DNA of 64,000 bases, taken from contig NC_079978.1 of NCBI RefSeq assembly GCF_029852145.1, positions 1,364,001-1,428,000 on the forward strand, in the 5' to 3' direction. Below the pieces are notes generated by a model that saw nothing but the letters and a program-made list of their open reading frames with translations, made no database searches and was not told the origin of the DNA. Position 1 is the stretch's first letter. Every line of letters begins with the position of its first letter. The stretch is from Microplitis mediator (lineage: Eukaryota; Arthropoda; Insecta; Hymenoptera; Braconidae). The translations under genes and the position numbers were made by a program. Below are positions 9,904 to 21,561 of the stretch, piece by piece.

Positions 9904-12900
9904 TTAACAGCTGCAAGGTTTGGAACAATCGCATTTACGGATGCACTTGCCACATTTACTTCTGACGTATCCTTTTTTGCAACCACATTCAGGATGACGG
10001 CATGCCTATTAAATAACAAAAAAGTAATCAATCACTACACTACAAACAAAATACTTAACAATCATAGACTATGAAATTTTAAATTAAACTTACTAATTTA
10101 CAAGCCTTATCTCCATCACATGTACTATCACATGCTCCGCACATCTTTATCTCTTCATTTTCTCCACATGTTGGAAGTTTGGGGCAATCGCATTTAGGAA
10201 TGCACTTGCCGTTGTTACTTCTGACATATCCATCTTTGCAACCACATTCGGGATGACGGCATTCCTGAAAAATGACAATAATTTATTTATTTATTATATT
10301 AATAAACCAATACATTATAAATGAGAAATACTTAAGAATTGTTCAATAGCGAATTTTAAATCAAACTTACTCTTGAACACTTTCCTTGCGCCGTACATGT
10401 ACTATCACATGCCCCACACTTCTTTAGCTCTTCGTTTTCTCCACATGTTGGATATTTAGGACAATCGCACGGGAGGATGCATTTTCCATTATTTCTCACA
10501 TATCCTTTTTTGCAACCACATTCGGGAGTTCGGCATGCCTATTAAATAACGAGAAAAATAATTAGTTTAATATAAAGTAATTACGATACTACACTGTAAA
10601 AAGAGCGGTGTTAAAAATGGACTCATTTTAACTCCGCCCGGTGTTAAAATAAAATTACACCGGTGTTAAATCGGGGTAACCGGTGTAAAAGCGGAGTAAA
10701 ATCGGTGTAAAGGCGGGGTAACCGGTGTAAAAACGGAGTAATGCCGGTGTAAAAGCGGGGTAATCTGCGTCCGCTTGGATTATTAACTTTAAAGATTATA
10801 AAACACAAAAAATGTCAGTTCTTTATGAAAATTAATAAAGAATATCATTTATTAACAAGTATAGTGATCGAGTAAGTAGAAATATTCACAAAGTAAAATA
10901 TTTTAACACTGGTAAAGAATATCTACACCGGCGGCGGCGTTATTTTAACACCGGTCTAGAATATTTACACCGGTGGCGGCGTTATTTTCACACCGCTTTC
11001 GGGGGTAAATTTAACACCGATAATTTTAACACCTACACCGTTTGGACTTATCCCGGTGATTTTTTACAGTGTATGGAAGATAACATTTAACAGTTATTAA
11101 TTTTTTTTTAAATATTAAATTAAACTTACGAGTGTACAGGACACATTTCCTTTACATGTATTATCACATGCCCCGCACATCTTTATCTCTTCATTTTCTC
11201 CACATGTTGGAAGTTTGGGGCAATCGCATTTAGGGATGCACTTGCCGTTATTACTTCTGACATATCCATCTTTGCAACCACATTCGGGATGACGGCATTC
11301 CTGAAAAATGACAATAATTTATTTATTTAGTATATTAATAAACCAATACATTATAAATGAGAAATACTTAAGAATTATTGAATAGCAAATTTTTAATTCA
11401 TCTTACTTTCGAACACTTTTTTTGCACCGTACATGTACTATCACATGCCCCACACATCTTTAGCTCTTCGTTTTCTCCACATGTTGGATATTTAGGACAA
11501 TCGCACGGGAGGATGCATTTTCCATCATTTCTCACATATCCATCTTTGCAACCACATTCGGGAGAACGGCATGCCTATTAAATAGCAAAAGAAGTAATCA
11601 ATTTAATATGAATTAAATAGTGGAGAATAATTTAACAATTATTCATTTTTAAATATTAAATTAAACTTACTAGTGTACAGGACACATTTCTTTGACATGT
11701 ATTATCACATGCCCCGCAAATTTTCACCTCCTCATTTTTCCCACATGTTGGATATTTAGGGCAATCGCCTTTGAGGATACACTCTCCATAATCATTTCTC
11801 ACGTATCCTTTTTTGCAACCACATTCGGGAGGACGGCATTCCTATGAAATATCAATAACATATTTAATATCAATAAATAAATTGGCAGTTAATGTAAATA
11901 CTTAAAATTTACATATTTAAAAATTTAAAACTAAACTTACTCTTGTACAAGCCACATCTCCCTCACACGTACTATCACATGCCCCGCAAATTTTCACCTC
12001 TTCATTTTTCCCACATGTTGGATATTTAGGGCAATCGCTTGGAAGAATACATTCACCATAATCACTTCTCACATATCCTTTTTTGCAACCACATTCGGGA
12101 GGACGGCAGTCCTATTAAATAACAAAAAAAGTAATTAGTTTAATATAAATTAATTACTACACTATGGAAGATAATTCAACAATTATTCATTTTTAAATAT
12201 TAAATTAAACTTACTAGTGTACAGGACACATTTCCTTGGCATGTATTATCACATGCCCCGCAAATTTTCACCTCTTCATTTTTCCCACATGTTGGATATT
12301 TAGGACAATCGCTTGGAAGAATACATTCACCATAATCACTTCTCACATATCCTTTTTTGCAACCACATTCGGGAGGACGGCAGTCCTATTAAATAACAAA
12401 AAAAGTAATTAATTTATATTAAATTAATTACTACACTGTGAAAGATAATTTAACAATTATTCCTTTTTCACGCCTCGAAAGCGAAGCGGAGAGGTTGTGC
12501 TTTATAACCGACCTGTCAAGGTCACACGATTTCTACTCATTAAAGTGCATATATTTTTTTTCTATTAATCTTACACATTATGAAAAGCACATCAATATAA
12601 AGCTGAAACACTAACGAATAATCCTGATACTTTTTTTAATTTGTCTAATATGTATTAATATAAAAAAAAGTTCATTAAAAAAAATTTATCGTGGACCTCC
12701 ATTAGTCTGTGGTTCAAAAAAATGGCGTGGTACGGATATCTCGAGAACGACTTGACGAAACTACTTAATTTTTTTTTCAAAATTTTCAGAAATAAGCAAA
12801 GAAGGTTCCTTTCGAAAATCACTACTGTAGGCCTTCTCGTTTTTTTAAAAATAAATCATTACGGTTAAAACCGGCAATCTTACATGTAAACAAACACACA

Positions 12901-14136
12901 CTGCCGCCATTTTTCGTTAGGAATGATCTCCTTATATTTTTTTTTACCTTTATTACCGTATATTTACCATGGAAATTTTTATGGGAAAAGAGCGGGATGT
13001 TCAATTTTATTCGAAGTTTAACTTTTAAAAAAAAACATAACATGAGCTTTCGAGGCGTGCACTTTTGGATTTTCCAAATTTTTTAAATATTAAATTAAAC
13101 TTACTAGTGTACAGGACACATTTCCTTGGCATGTATTATCACATGCCCCGCAAATTTTCACCTCTTCATTTTTCCCACATGTTGGATATTTAGGACAATC
13201 GCTTGGAAGAATACATTCGCCATAATCACTTCTCACATATCCTTTTTTGCAACCACATTCGGGAGGACGGCAGTCCTATTAAATTACAAAAAAAGTATTT
13301 AATTTATATTAAATTAATTACTACACTGTGGATGATAATTTAACAATTATGTATTTTTAAATATTAAATTAAACTTACTAGTGTACAGGACATATTTCCT
13401 TGGCATGTATTATCACATGCCCCGCAAATTTTCACCTCTTCATTTTTCCCACATGTTGGATATTTAGGACAATCGCATCGAAGAATGCATTCGCCATAAT
13501 CACTTCTGACATATCCTTTTTTGCAACCACATTCGGGAAGACGACATTCCTATAAAATAACAATAATATATTTAATATCATTAAATAAATTAGCAGTTAA
13601 TGAAAATACTTGAAATTTACATATTTAAAAATTTTAAACTAAACCTACTCTTGTACAAGCCATCTCTTCCCTACAAGTACTATCACATGCCCCACACATC
13701 TTAAGCTCTTCATTCTTTCCACACCTCGGAGTTTTAGGACAGTATTTCTCAAGCATACATGTGCCATAGCTATTTCTCACGTATCCGGGCTTACAGCCAC
13801 ATGATCCTTTTCTACACACCTTCAAAATTTAATATAAAACTTAAGTTATTTTTTTATTCCCTGTAGTGATAGGTAATACTAATTACTATGGTATATATTT
13901 CTTATTAAACGTACTGTTAAACAAGAAACTTTGATTCCACATTTAGAATCACATGCTCCACATGGATACCACTGTTCATTTCTTCCATGACATCGCGGTT
14001 GACAAGTAGCGTCAATGCCTGTTAATATGCGATATAAGTAATAAATTAGTAATTAAATATTCTAATAATTTATTTATAACTTACTTATGATAAGAGTAGC
14101 AGCGAAAACAAGGCTTATTAATAAAAATCGAGACAT
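9904..14136 (-). CDS. Secreted eleven-domain TIL protease inhibitor
   Basis: Thirteen minus-strand exons were joined: 14136-14085 (signal peptide), 14018-13915, 13819-13649, 13549-13379, 13275-13105, 12385-12215, 12111-11941, 11841-11671, 11574-11407, 11300-11130, 10538-10371, 10264-10094 and 10005-9904. They encode about 653 residues with no transmembrane segment. The ten internal exons are 168 or 171 bases, all phase 0-0, each carrying the second half of one TIL domain and the first half of the next. Typical exon motifs are ECGCKKGYVR, then PTCGKNEE, then CGACD. Predicted P1 residues in order are Thr, Arg, Leu, Leu, Leu, Arg, Leu, Lys, Leu, Arg, Leu. Exons 13105-13275 and 12215-12385 translate identically. 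Some domains carry an extra cysteine (KCDC) where others have Ser, Gly or a Tyr context. It is probably a secreted inhibitor of several trypsin- and chymotrypsin-like proteases. A hemolymph or venom role is a guess. One donor is GTAGGT rather than GTAAGT. Confidence 0.85.
10592..11071. mobile_element. TA-flanked MITE with CACTGTAAAAA ends, copy 1
   Basis: The termini CACTGTAAAAA and TTTTTACAGTG are inverted and flanked by TA on both sides. The left arm is made of tandem variants of a 20-base unit (CCGGTGTAAAAGCGGGGTAA). The right arm has GGCGGCGTTATTTTAACACC repeats. A second copy lies at 25656-26192. This one sits in an intron of the multi-domain TIL gene. Confidence 0.85.
12469..13078 (+). 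mobile_element. Non-autonomous element with CACGCCTCG ends, copy 1
   Basis: CACGCCTCGAAAGC at the left is repeated inverted near the right (about 13047-13060), followed by a shared right tail that ends TTTGGATTTTCCAAA. Two more copies occur at 15301-15908 (inverted) and 22532-23145. It lies in an intron of the multi-domain TIL gene. Sister introns lack it, so the insertion site can be read directly as a T-rich stretch. Confidence 0.85.
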
Positions 14137-14221
14137 TTTTATCGTTAATTTAATGAGACGGACTCACTTTCTTAAGCTTCTGTAATTTGTATTCTGATAA
14201 ATTAACTCAACTTTTAACATC

Positions 14222-14229
14222 AATATATA
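14222..14229 (-). promoter_or_regulatory. Putative TATA box of the multi-domain TIL gene
   Basis: TATATATTG-like sequence on the minus strand lies about 88 bases upstream of the ATG at 14136. Confidence 0.35.
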
Positions 14230-14548
14230 CTGATTTTTCGTTTTCAATAAACAAAAATTTTATTTGAATGAACAGATAAAGAAAGATATGAGTATGGTCG
14301 AAAATTAGTCCATCACTCTTATCATGTTTTTCGTATTTTATATAAATATTGTAGCATAAATTTTTAATATTTTTTATTTCATGATTTCGACAGTATAATC
14401 TTATGTAAATTTATTGCATATATTTGTCTTTACAATAAGGAAAATTTTTATGTTAATAAAAGTAAAAACATGTTATCGAAAATATCGAGTGGTTCTGTTA
14501 TTTAATTTATTAAATAAACTCATTTTTCATAAATTTTAAAACAATAAA
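14230..14548. other. Intergenic, AT-rich
   Basis: This is the short spacer between two minus-strand TIL genes. No further structure was recognised. Confidence 0.45.
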
Positions 14549-14984
14549 TTAATTTTGATCACTTGAAGGACACTCATGGAGCTGAACGCATTCGTCGGTT
14601 GTTTTGTCTCTCACAAAGCCCGAATCGCATATACAAGCTGGAGAGAGACAGATCTATGAAACAAAAATAAACAATGTCTACTTATTCTCAAAAAATAATT
14701 TATAATTATTCTAAATAGATTAATTCGGCAATTGCCCATACTTTCAAACATGTTGCCAATCCTTTATTCTCACAAGTACCCTCGCACAATGATCCGCAAC
14801 TAGAAAATTTTTCATTCGTCCCACATGATGATTGACCAGCAACATAAATATCTTAAAAAATTTTAATATCTTTTCTTGAAAAGAAAATTAAACTCATTAT
14901 AAATAATAAGCATTTATAAATATACTTACAAACAACAAGTAAAAAAAAAGTTAACAACACTTTAGCTGATAAGACCTCTGCCAT
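14549..14984 (-). CDS. Secreted single-domain TIL protease inhibitor, predicted Lys P1
   Basis: Three minus-strand exons (14984-14930, 14851-14742, 14653-14549) encode about 89 residues. The N-terminal 18 residues form a signal peptide (MAEVLSAKVLLTFFLLVV). The domain reads SSCGTNEKF ... SLCEGTC ... TCLK|ICLSPACIC ... GFVRD ... C ... C, with ten cysteines. The phase-0 intron again lies after the predicted P1, here Lys, which suggests trypsin-like targets. The donor of intron 2 is GTATGG, weaker than its neighbours. Confidence 0.84.
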
Positions 14985-17900
14985 AGTAATAGTTTTGTTT
15001 AAATTTATTGTACTGACTTATATTTAAGACTGAATAATATTCCTTTTGGAAATACATGCTTTTTATATATTTAGCTATCAATACATAGAACACAGTAAAT
15101 ATTTTATGATAGAAAATTGAAGGTAATAGATAAAAGCGAGTAATTGTAATGCGCACAGTTACTATAACTTGAATTTTTAATAAGGAAAATGGAAAAAAAA
15201 TATGTTTTCTTTATACAATTTTAATATTCAAAAATAATATTAATAATTTTTAATAAAATCAATTTGATAAATAAATATACCGTATTTATAAAAAAAAAAA
15301 TTTGGAAAATCCAAAAGTGCACGCCTCGAACGCTCATTTTGTTTTTTTTTAAAGTTAAATTTCCAATAAAATTGAATATCCCGCTCTTTTCCCATAGAAA
15401 TTCCCATGGTAAATATACGGTAATAAAGGTAAAAAAAAATATAAGGAGATCATTCCTAATGAAAAATGGCGGCAGTGTGTGTTTGTTTACATGTAAGATT
15501 GCCAGTTTTAACCGTAATGATTTATTTTTAAAAAAACGAGAAGGCCTACAGTAGTGATTTTCGAAAGGAACCTTCTTTGCTTATTTCTGAAAATTTAAAA
15601 AAAAAAATTAAGTAGTTTCGTCAAGTCGTTCTCGAGATATCCGTACCACGCCGTTTTTTTGAACCACAGACTAATGGACGTCCACGATAAATTTTTTTTA
15701 ATGAACTTTTTTTTATATTAATACATATTAGACAAATTAAAAAAAGTATCAGGATTATTTATTAGTGTTTCAGCTTTATATTGATGTGCTTTTCATAATG
15801 TGTAAGATCAATAGAAAAAAAATATATGCACTTTAATGAGTAGAAATCGTGTGACCTTGACAGGTCGGTTATAAAGCACAACCTCTCCGCTTCGCTTCCG
15901 AGGCGTGCAAAATACATACATGTATAAATAATTTTGTATGAAATATAAAAAATATTTAGACAATTGTTTAAATTTCCTGGTCAGACTCTTAGCGATAAGG
16001 TTTATCACAGTAAGGTTACAGGTGTGCAAACATAATCGGGCAAATATATGTAAGCCCGACGAGCTGCCTGGCTAGGCTTCCAATCAGCCTCCTGAGAGCT
16101 CACCCCTCAGAAAATGTAAACCCCTCAGAGAAACAACGGACCAATCATGAGAAAAAACAGTAATAATTAAATGGGATCTATGAACCTTTAGAACGTACAG
16201 TAGTTTCGAAGTAACAATGCAGCAAAGAAGCAACATCGTAATTTGCCAAAACTTTATCATTGTTTGATTATTCAAAACCTATATTTCATAATTGAAGTTT
16301 TTAATTGTTATACGTAAGTCCTCATACTACCGACTTATACATACATTTTTATATAAATAACTTTCCAAAAGCTTATAATTTCAATTCTTGCGAATGTATA
16401 AAAACATATATTTTAAATTTTATTTTCTTCATGTTATTACGTATTGACCTGATACTGTCAAAATTAAATGACATTAATTTTATGTCAATAAAATGATAAT
16501 CGTTAAAAATTATATTTTTATACTCTTTTGACTATAAATCAATGACAAATATTTAATTTAATTGAGAAATACAATAAAAGTATTAGTTTAAAAGACAACT
16601 TGAGTAAATATCAATAAAATAAAAAGTAAATTAGTTAATTATGATGGAAAGATTCAAATATAAATAGCGAATTAATAATTTATTTTTTTGATTATGATTA
16701 TTTTATATTCTCATGTTTTAAATACTTTTATTTACATTTATGTGTGTATTAGAAAAAATATTTATTTTGCGTACGTCCAATTATACGTCTGTGCCGCATT
16801 CGAATTTACAGTGTAAACCACACGGTATTCGCAAGTTTCCAATCGTTGTTGAAAGATACGATATACCCTGGATCTATCATTGCAATAAACCACAAAGCAT
16901 GTGTACACTAGTAAACGCATGAGTTGTTCAATAACTTTAGTATATATCGATAGCTTAAATGTGAATATATACATACATATAAGCAAATACACTATTCTAT
17001 GCATGTAGTGTATACATACCACTGCAGATTTTCGTAATTGCACAACCGCAATTTTATGTACACACAAATACCGCCTATCTAAATATCTACTCCAATAACC
17101 TATCAAAATTTAAATTAAATACTTTCATCCAAAAACTTAGAATATCAGTCATTATAAAAAATAAAAAAAATTCAACCTAATTGAATATTAATTTTTAAAT
17201 TATTTATTTATACATGAGCGTTTTCATACGTAACTGGGTAATTTAAAATAAATTTATTTAAAAAATAAAATTCGTATTTACATAGTTAAATTAATGTAAT
17301 AGCAGAAAAAATTAAAAGTTGGAAAGTTTAAAAAAATGAGTAAAAAAAAGTAATGAAAAATCGGTGATACGGAAAAAATAATAAATTTTCTTAACAGCAT
17401 TGGAATCAGAAGTATCTGTGATGGTAGAAGTAGCATAAGTAATAGTGACTTGATAAGAAAAGAGACTGAAGGATCGAGACATCTGGTAGTCACTGGACGA
17501 TTACGAATTCAATATCAGGCTTGAAAGATATTAGCATAGATATCGACTCTGTGACCTGGACTTGTACTCTGCTCTACTCTGCCAGTCTTGGATATTTCCT
17601 TATAATACTATACTAAACTGTACTATCCTACTACTATATACAATACCCAAGAATCGTTTTAACTCCGTCCACTTGGTTTCGTATCGTATTTTATCGTGAA
17701 AAATATGTTGCTGCCAAATCGAAATATCGTTTCAGCCATTTCTCTCGCATTTTTTCGCATACTATTTCCGAAATTCCAAACACGTTGTAGCATTCAAAAT
17801 ATTTATACTAGTGTTATCTAAAAGAATTAAATTTATACATATGTTTTTTTTTAGAATTTTTCATATAAGTCTAGAAATCAAACCTCCAGAACTTTATTTC

Positions 17901-18195
17901 TTAAGGGCTCTTGTAGATGACTTTTATTTCATTTTTACTTAAATTTATGATTCATAAAAAATTAATAAATTTCATCTCACGAAAATTTCAAAATGATATA
18001 CCGCACAATTAATTGTTATAATATTTTATGACATCTGTATTTGCCTTTGGACAGATTCAGAAGTTAATTTTAATGAAAAAATTGAATTTATCAATTTAAA
18101 AATTTGAATACTTTTAGCTTCGGATTGCGGATTTTAGACTATCTTACATGTAAATAACATTTATTCATGCACATATTTGTTTTATTTTGTTGTAG
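14985..18195. other. Intergenic or 5' intron, no supported gene
   Basis: Apart from the element at 15301-15908, the stretch is AT-rich with scattered short frames that lack motifs. The first exon of the follistatin-like gene, which must end in phase 1 with a G and carry a signal peptide, may lie here or further upstream. I could not identify it. Confidence 0.4.
15301..15908 (-). mobile_element. Element with CACGCCTCG ends, copy 2 (inverted)
   Basis: This copy reads in the opposite direction. It starts TTTGGAAAATCCAAAAGTGC and ends CGAGGCGTGC, and is nearly identical to 12469-13078 along its length. It is followed by unrelated AT-rich DNA. Confidence 0.85.
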
Positions 18196-18471
18196 ATCCA
18201 TGTCTTGATAAATACTGCGGCGCGGGAAGGAAATGCCGACTCTCACCTGATGGAGGTGTTGCTTTGTGTGTTTGTATTAAAAAATGTGGTATACGACACA
18301 GGCCTGTTTGCGGAAGTGATGGAAAAGTTTATGCAAATCACTGCGAGCTCCATCGGGCTGCTTGTAATAAAGGAACTCCACTTACTGTCAGCAGATTGAT
18401 GCGATGTTTACATCAAGGTACTTTTATAAACTCATTTTACTAAATTTATTTATTGAAGCGGTTTTACTAAG

Positions 18472-18514
<43 letters not shown>

Positions 18515-21500
18515 CCTTCGAGCCGGATTTGAACCAGCGACCTATGGATTTCTCTTATCATTCATTACTCTACAGTCCACCGCTCTACCAACTGAGCTAT
18601 CGAAGGCCATGAGAGTCGGATCTCTCTGTAATTATTTATACAATACACTAATCATATTAACTGACATTTTTTAACAAAAGTTCATTCTCTTCTTTTAATT
18701 ACATTAAAATAAGTAGAATAAAGTATTGTATGATTAAAATTTCAATTTGAAAGGATCTAAAGTTCGAAAATACTCATAATAATTAAAAATGATGTGAAAG
18801 TATATTAAATTTTCTCAGCATGCTGTTATAATCACAAAATGAAAAGTTAAGCAAACCCCTCAGTAGAGCAGTCAACTGTTAATATATTAATTAATGAGTA
18901 GGGGAGGGTGGGGCAGAGCGGCCCCCCTAAGCCAATTATTATTTTTTGTGGCTTTCAACCATAAGATCACTTTACTTTTGTCCTATTTCGAACAAATTTA
19001 TGGACATTTTGCCAAAATTCTGAAAAAAATTTTTTTTTTTTTGTGGGGCAGAGCGGCCCCCCTTCAAAAAGTGATAAAAAAATTTTTTTTTTCGTTTTTT
19101 TTTTTTTTTAAATTGTTTTCATCATTAAGAATGTATTTCTTTCTCTTGACAACTATTTTTGGTTTTATATTACTCGAAAAAAATTTTTTAAAGCGTAAAA
19201 AATCGTTCACTCTCGATTACCTTAATTACTAATTGTTGTTTAATAAAAAAAAAAAAATCAATTCTATAATTTTACTTTATTTCAAAAATTTATCAACTAA
19301 AAAAAAAAATTTAATTTTTATAAATTTTTAGTGACCAAATTAGCATCTTACATAGAGAAACAGCCGAAAAATATGAAAATATAATTTTTTCGGAAGTTTC
19401 GGCTGGTCCATTTTGCCCCAGGTGTTATACGTAGGGCTAGAAATGTGGAATTATAATCATTTTTTTTTAATTTGACGATAAAAATATGAAAAAATCACTT
19501 TTTCAAAATTTTGGGCTTGTCCATTTTGCCCCAAATGTCATGCGTAGGGGTAAAAATGCGCAAACATATCGGATTTATAGTAATTAGTCGAAAAAAAAAA
19601 AATTTTTTTTTTGGTCAAAATTTCAGGGGGGCCGCTCTGCCCCACCCTCCCCTATATAATTTTTAAAATTTTTATGCAACTGATGATTTAAATTTTATTT
19701 GCCAATAACAAAATGTATTATTATTATTATTATTATTAAACTTCATTGGAGCATATAACGTGATTTACAAGATATTACGTACGATATCTCATTTATAAAT
19801 CAGCATTATTTCAAACGATATAACTTTGCTATGGTTTGTAATACTGTATAAGGCTTCTGGTGCCGCGAGGTTGGTAGGTTATTATTCCAAAAGTTTCTTG
19901 GCAACCACCAGCATAACTCGTGAGTTTCTGTATCGACTTGAACCGGTACCGTCGTCATCACACCAGCCTTCACTTCCTAATGCTTCATTCTGCTCTATAT
20001 ATATTCAAAATTATCTTGACCCATTTATCAAAAAAATTACCATCTTAATCAATAAAATTAAAACAATAACTCGTAACCCGTGACTTAAAATATTTAAAAA
20101 ATGAACTTAATTTTAAAGGCATAATTAATTAAACAAAAAAGTATTTTACGGGTGAAAATAAAAATAAAAAAAGTTTTTTAAATGTTAAAAATGAGAAAAT
20201 AAAGTCTGTTTCCTTGGCGTTTCAAAACATTCTCAGGGGTGATGGCCTCCATAAAAGTATTATGAAACTTTTTTCAGGAGAAGAGAACACGTGCATACTT
20301 TTTTATTCTTTTCATTTTTTCTTTATTTTTTCACTTGCCCATTTTTATTCCCTCGCACTATTTCTTTAGCACACATATATAGACACAGTAAAACTTGCAT
20401 GCTTTCTTTTCATAGTCTAGTCTGGTTTTTCTCTTGAGGATTTGGGTCGATGATTCTCTCTTTGCACTAGCGCGTAACTCGATTGGAATTACGAGCACCA
20501 ATAGTTTTGAGAATTCAATAAAAAGTCTATGGTATCATTAACTTTTCTGTCACTTACAACTGATACAAACTCTCTCATACTTATTCTTTTCCTCTATAGA
20601 TTTATAAAAAGTAAATATATATATGTTTGCATTAAACCAACGTCTATAGAAAAGTATACTCTGGTACTTTATTCTGTATCCTCAATTCGTTTAAGTTTAT
20701 ATGTATCATCTATATACATTTACAAAGTATACAGATAAACTATATAGATATATAGATAGAGGTTCACCGTCAAAATGGATAAAGTCTACTTGGCATAATT
20801 TTAAATAAACCGAAACTATCGGAGAAACGTGCCAGGGGTTGCACTTTAAGTGATCAGAGTCTGGCCTAGTGCACATAGCGCATGGCAAAAGAACTAAACT
20901 CAGACTACTCACGTAGTCCAGATTACGCTACACCAGGAGAATGAACAAGAGGCTGAAGGTAAAGAGGAAGGAAAACAGGAAAAGCAATTTCACAGGAGTT
21001 AGATAGTGTTCTCATGTGCTACTATACAACTTTTATTTCCAAGAATATGTGGTGAAAAATACTTGTTCTCATACTTTCTCTTAAGCTTTTTATTTTTTTT
21101 TTATCCTTAATCCCTTCCATCCTCTATACACACTACTCTCATTTAGCTGTATTCCCAAACTTTTTTTTTTACATAAATTAACTAAAACAAAATCATTAAT
21201 TATAAATGCATTTAATTTTAAACTCATATTAAAATTTCTTTTTTTTTTTTCAATAACTTTATAAATTAAGTGATAAAAAAATTCCTTATGACTTTTTAGA
21301 AATATTTAAATGCATTTAAAAGATAAATTATAGAGTACTTTGAAGATAGTAAATAAAAAAAGTTTATAGAGGGTAATGAGATAGCGGATTTTTTCAGCAA
21401 AAGTATTTTATCATAGAGCGTATAGCAAAAGTCGATTAATACGATTAACTTTTGAAATTAAATCATCACTTATTAAACAAGTAATATACGGCACTCGCGC

Positions 21501-21518
21501 AAAGAGCTTTAAAGGATA

Positions 21519-21561
<43 letters not shown>

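Noticed and set aside
16740..17106. Overlapping frames of 60 and 114 codons on opposite strands
   Set aside because: Composition and lack of motifs fit chance frames in AT-rich DNA with one less AT-rich patch.
17701..17830. Possible signal-peptide exon (ATG at about 17705) for the follistatin-like gene
   Set aside because: The N-terminal part is only weakly hydrophobic, and no donor gives the needed phase-1 end with G.
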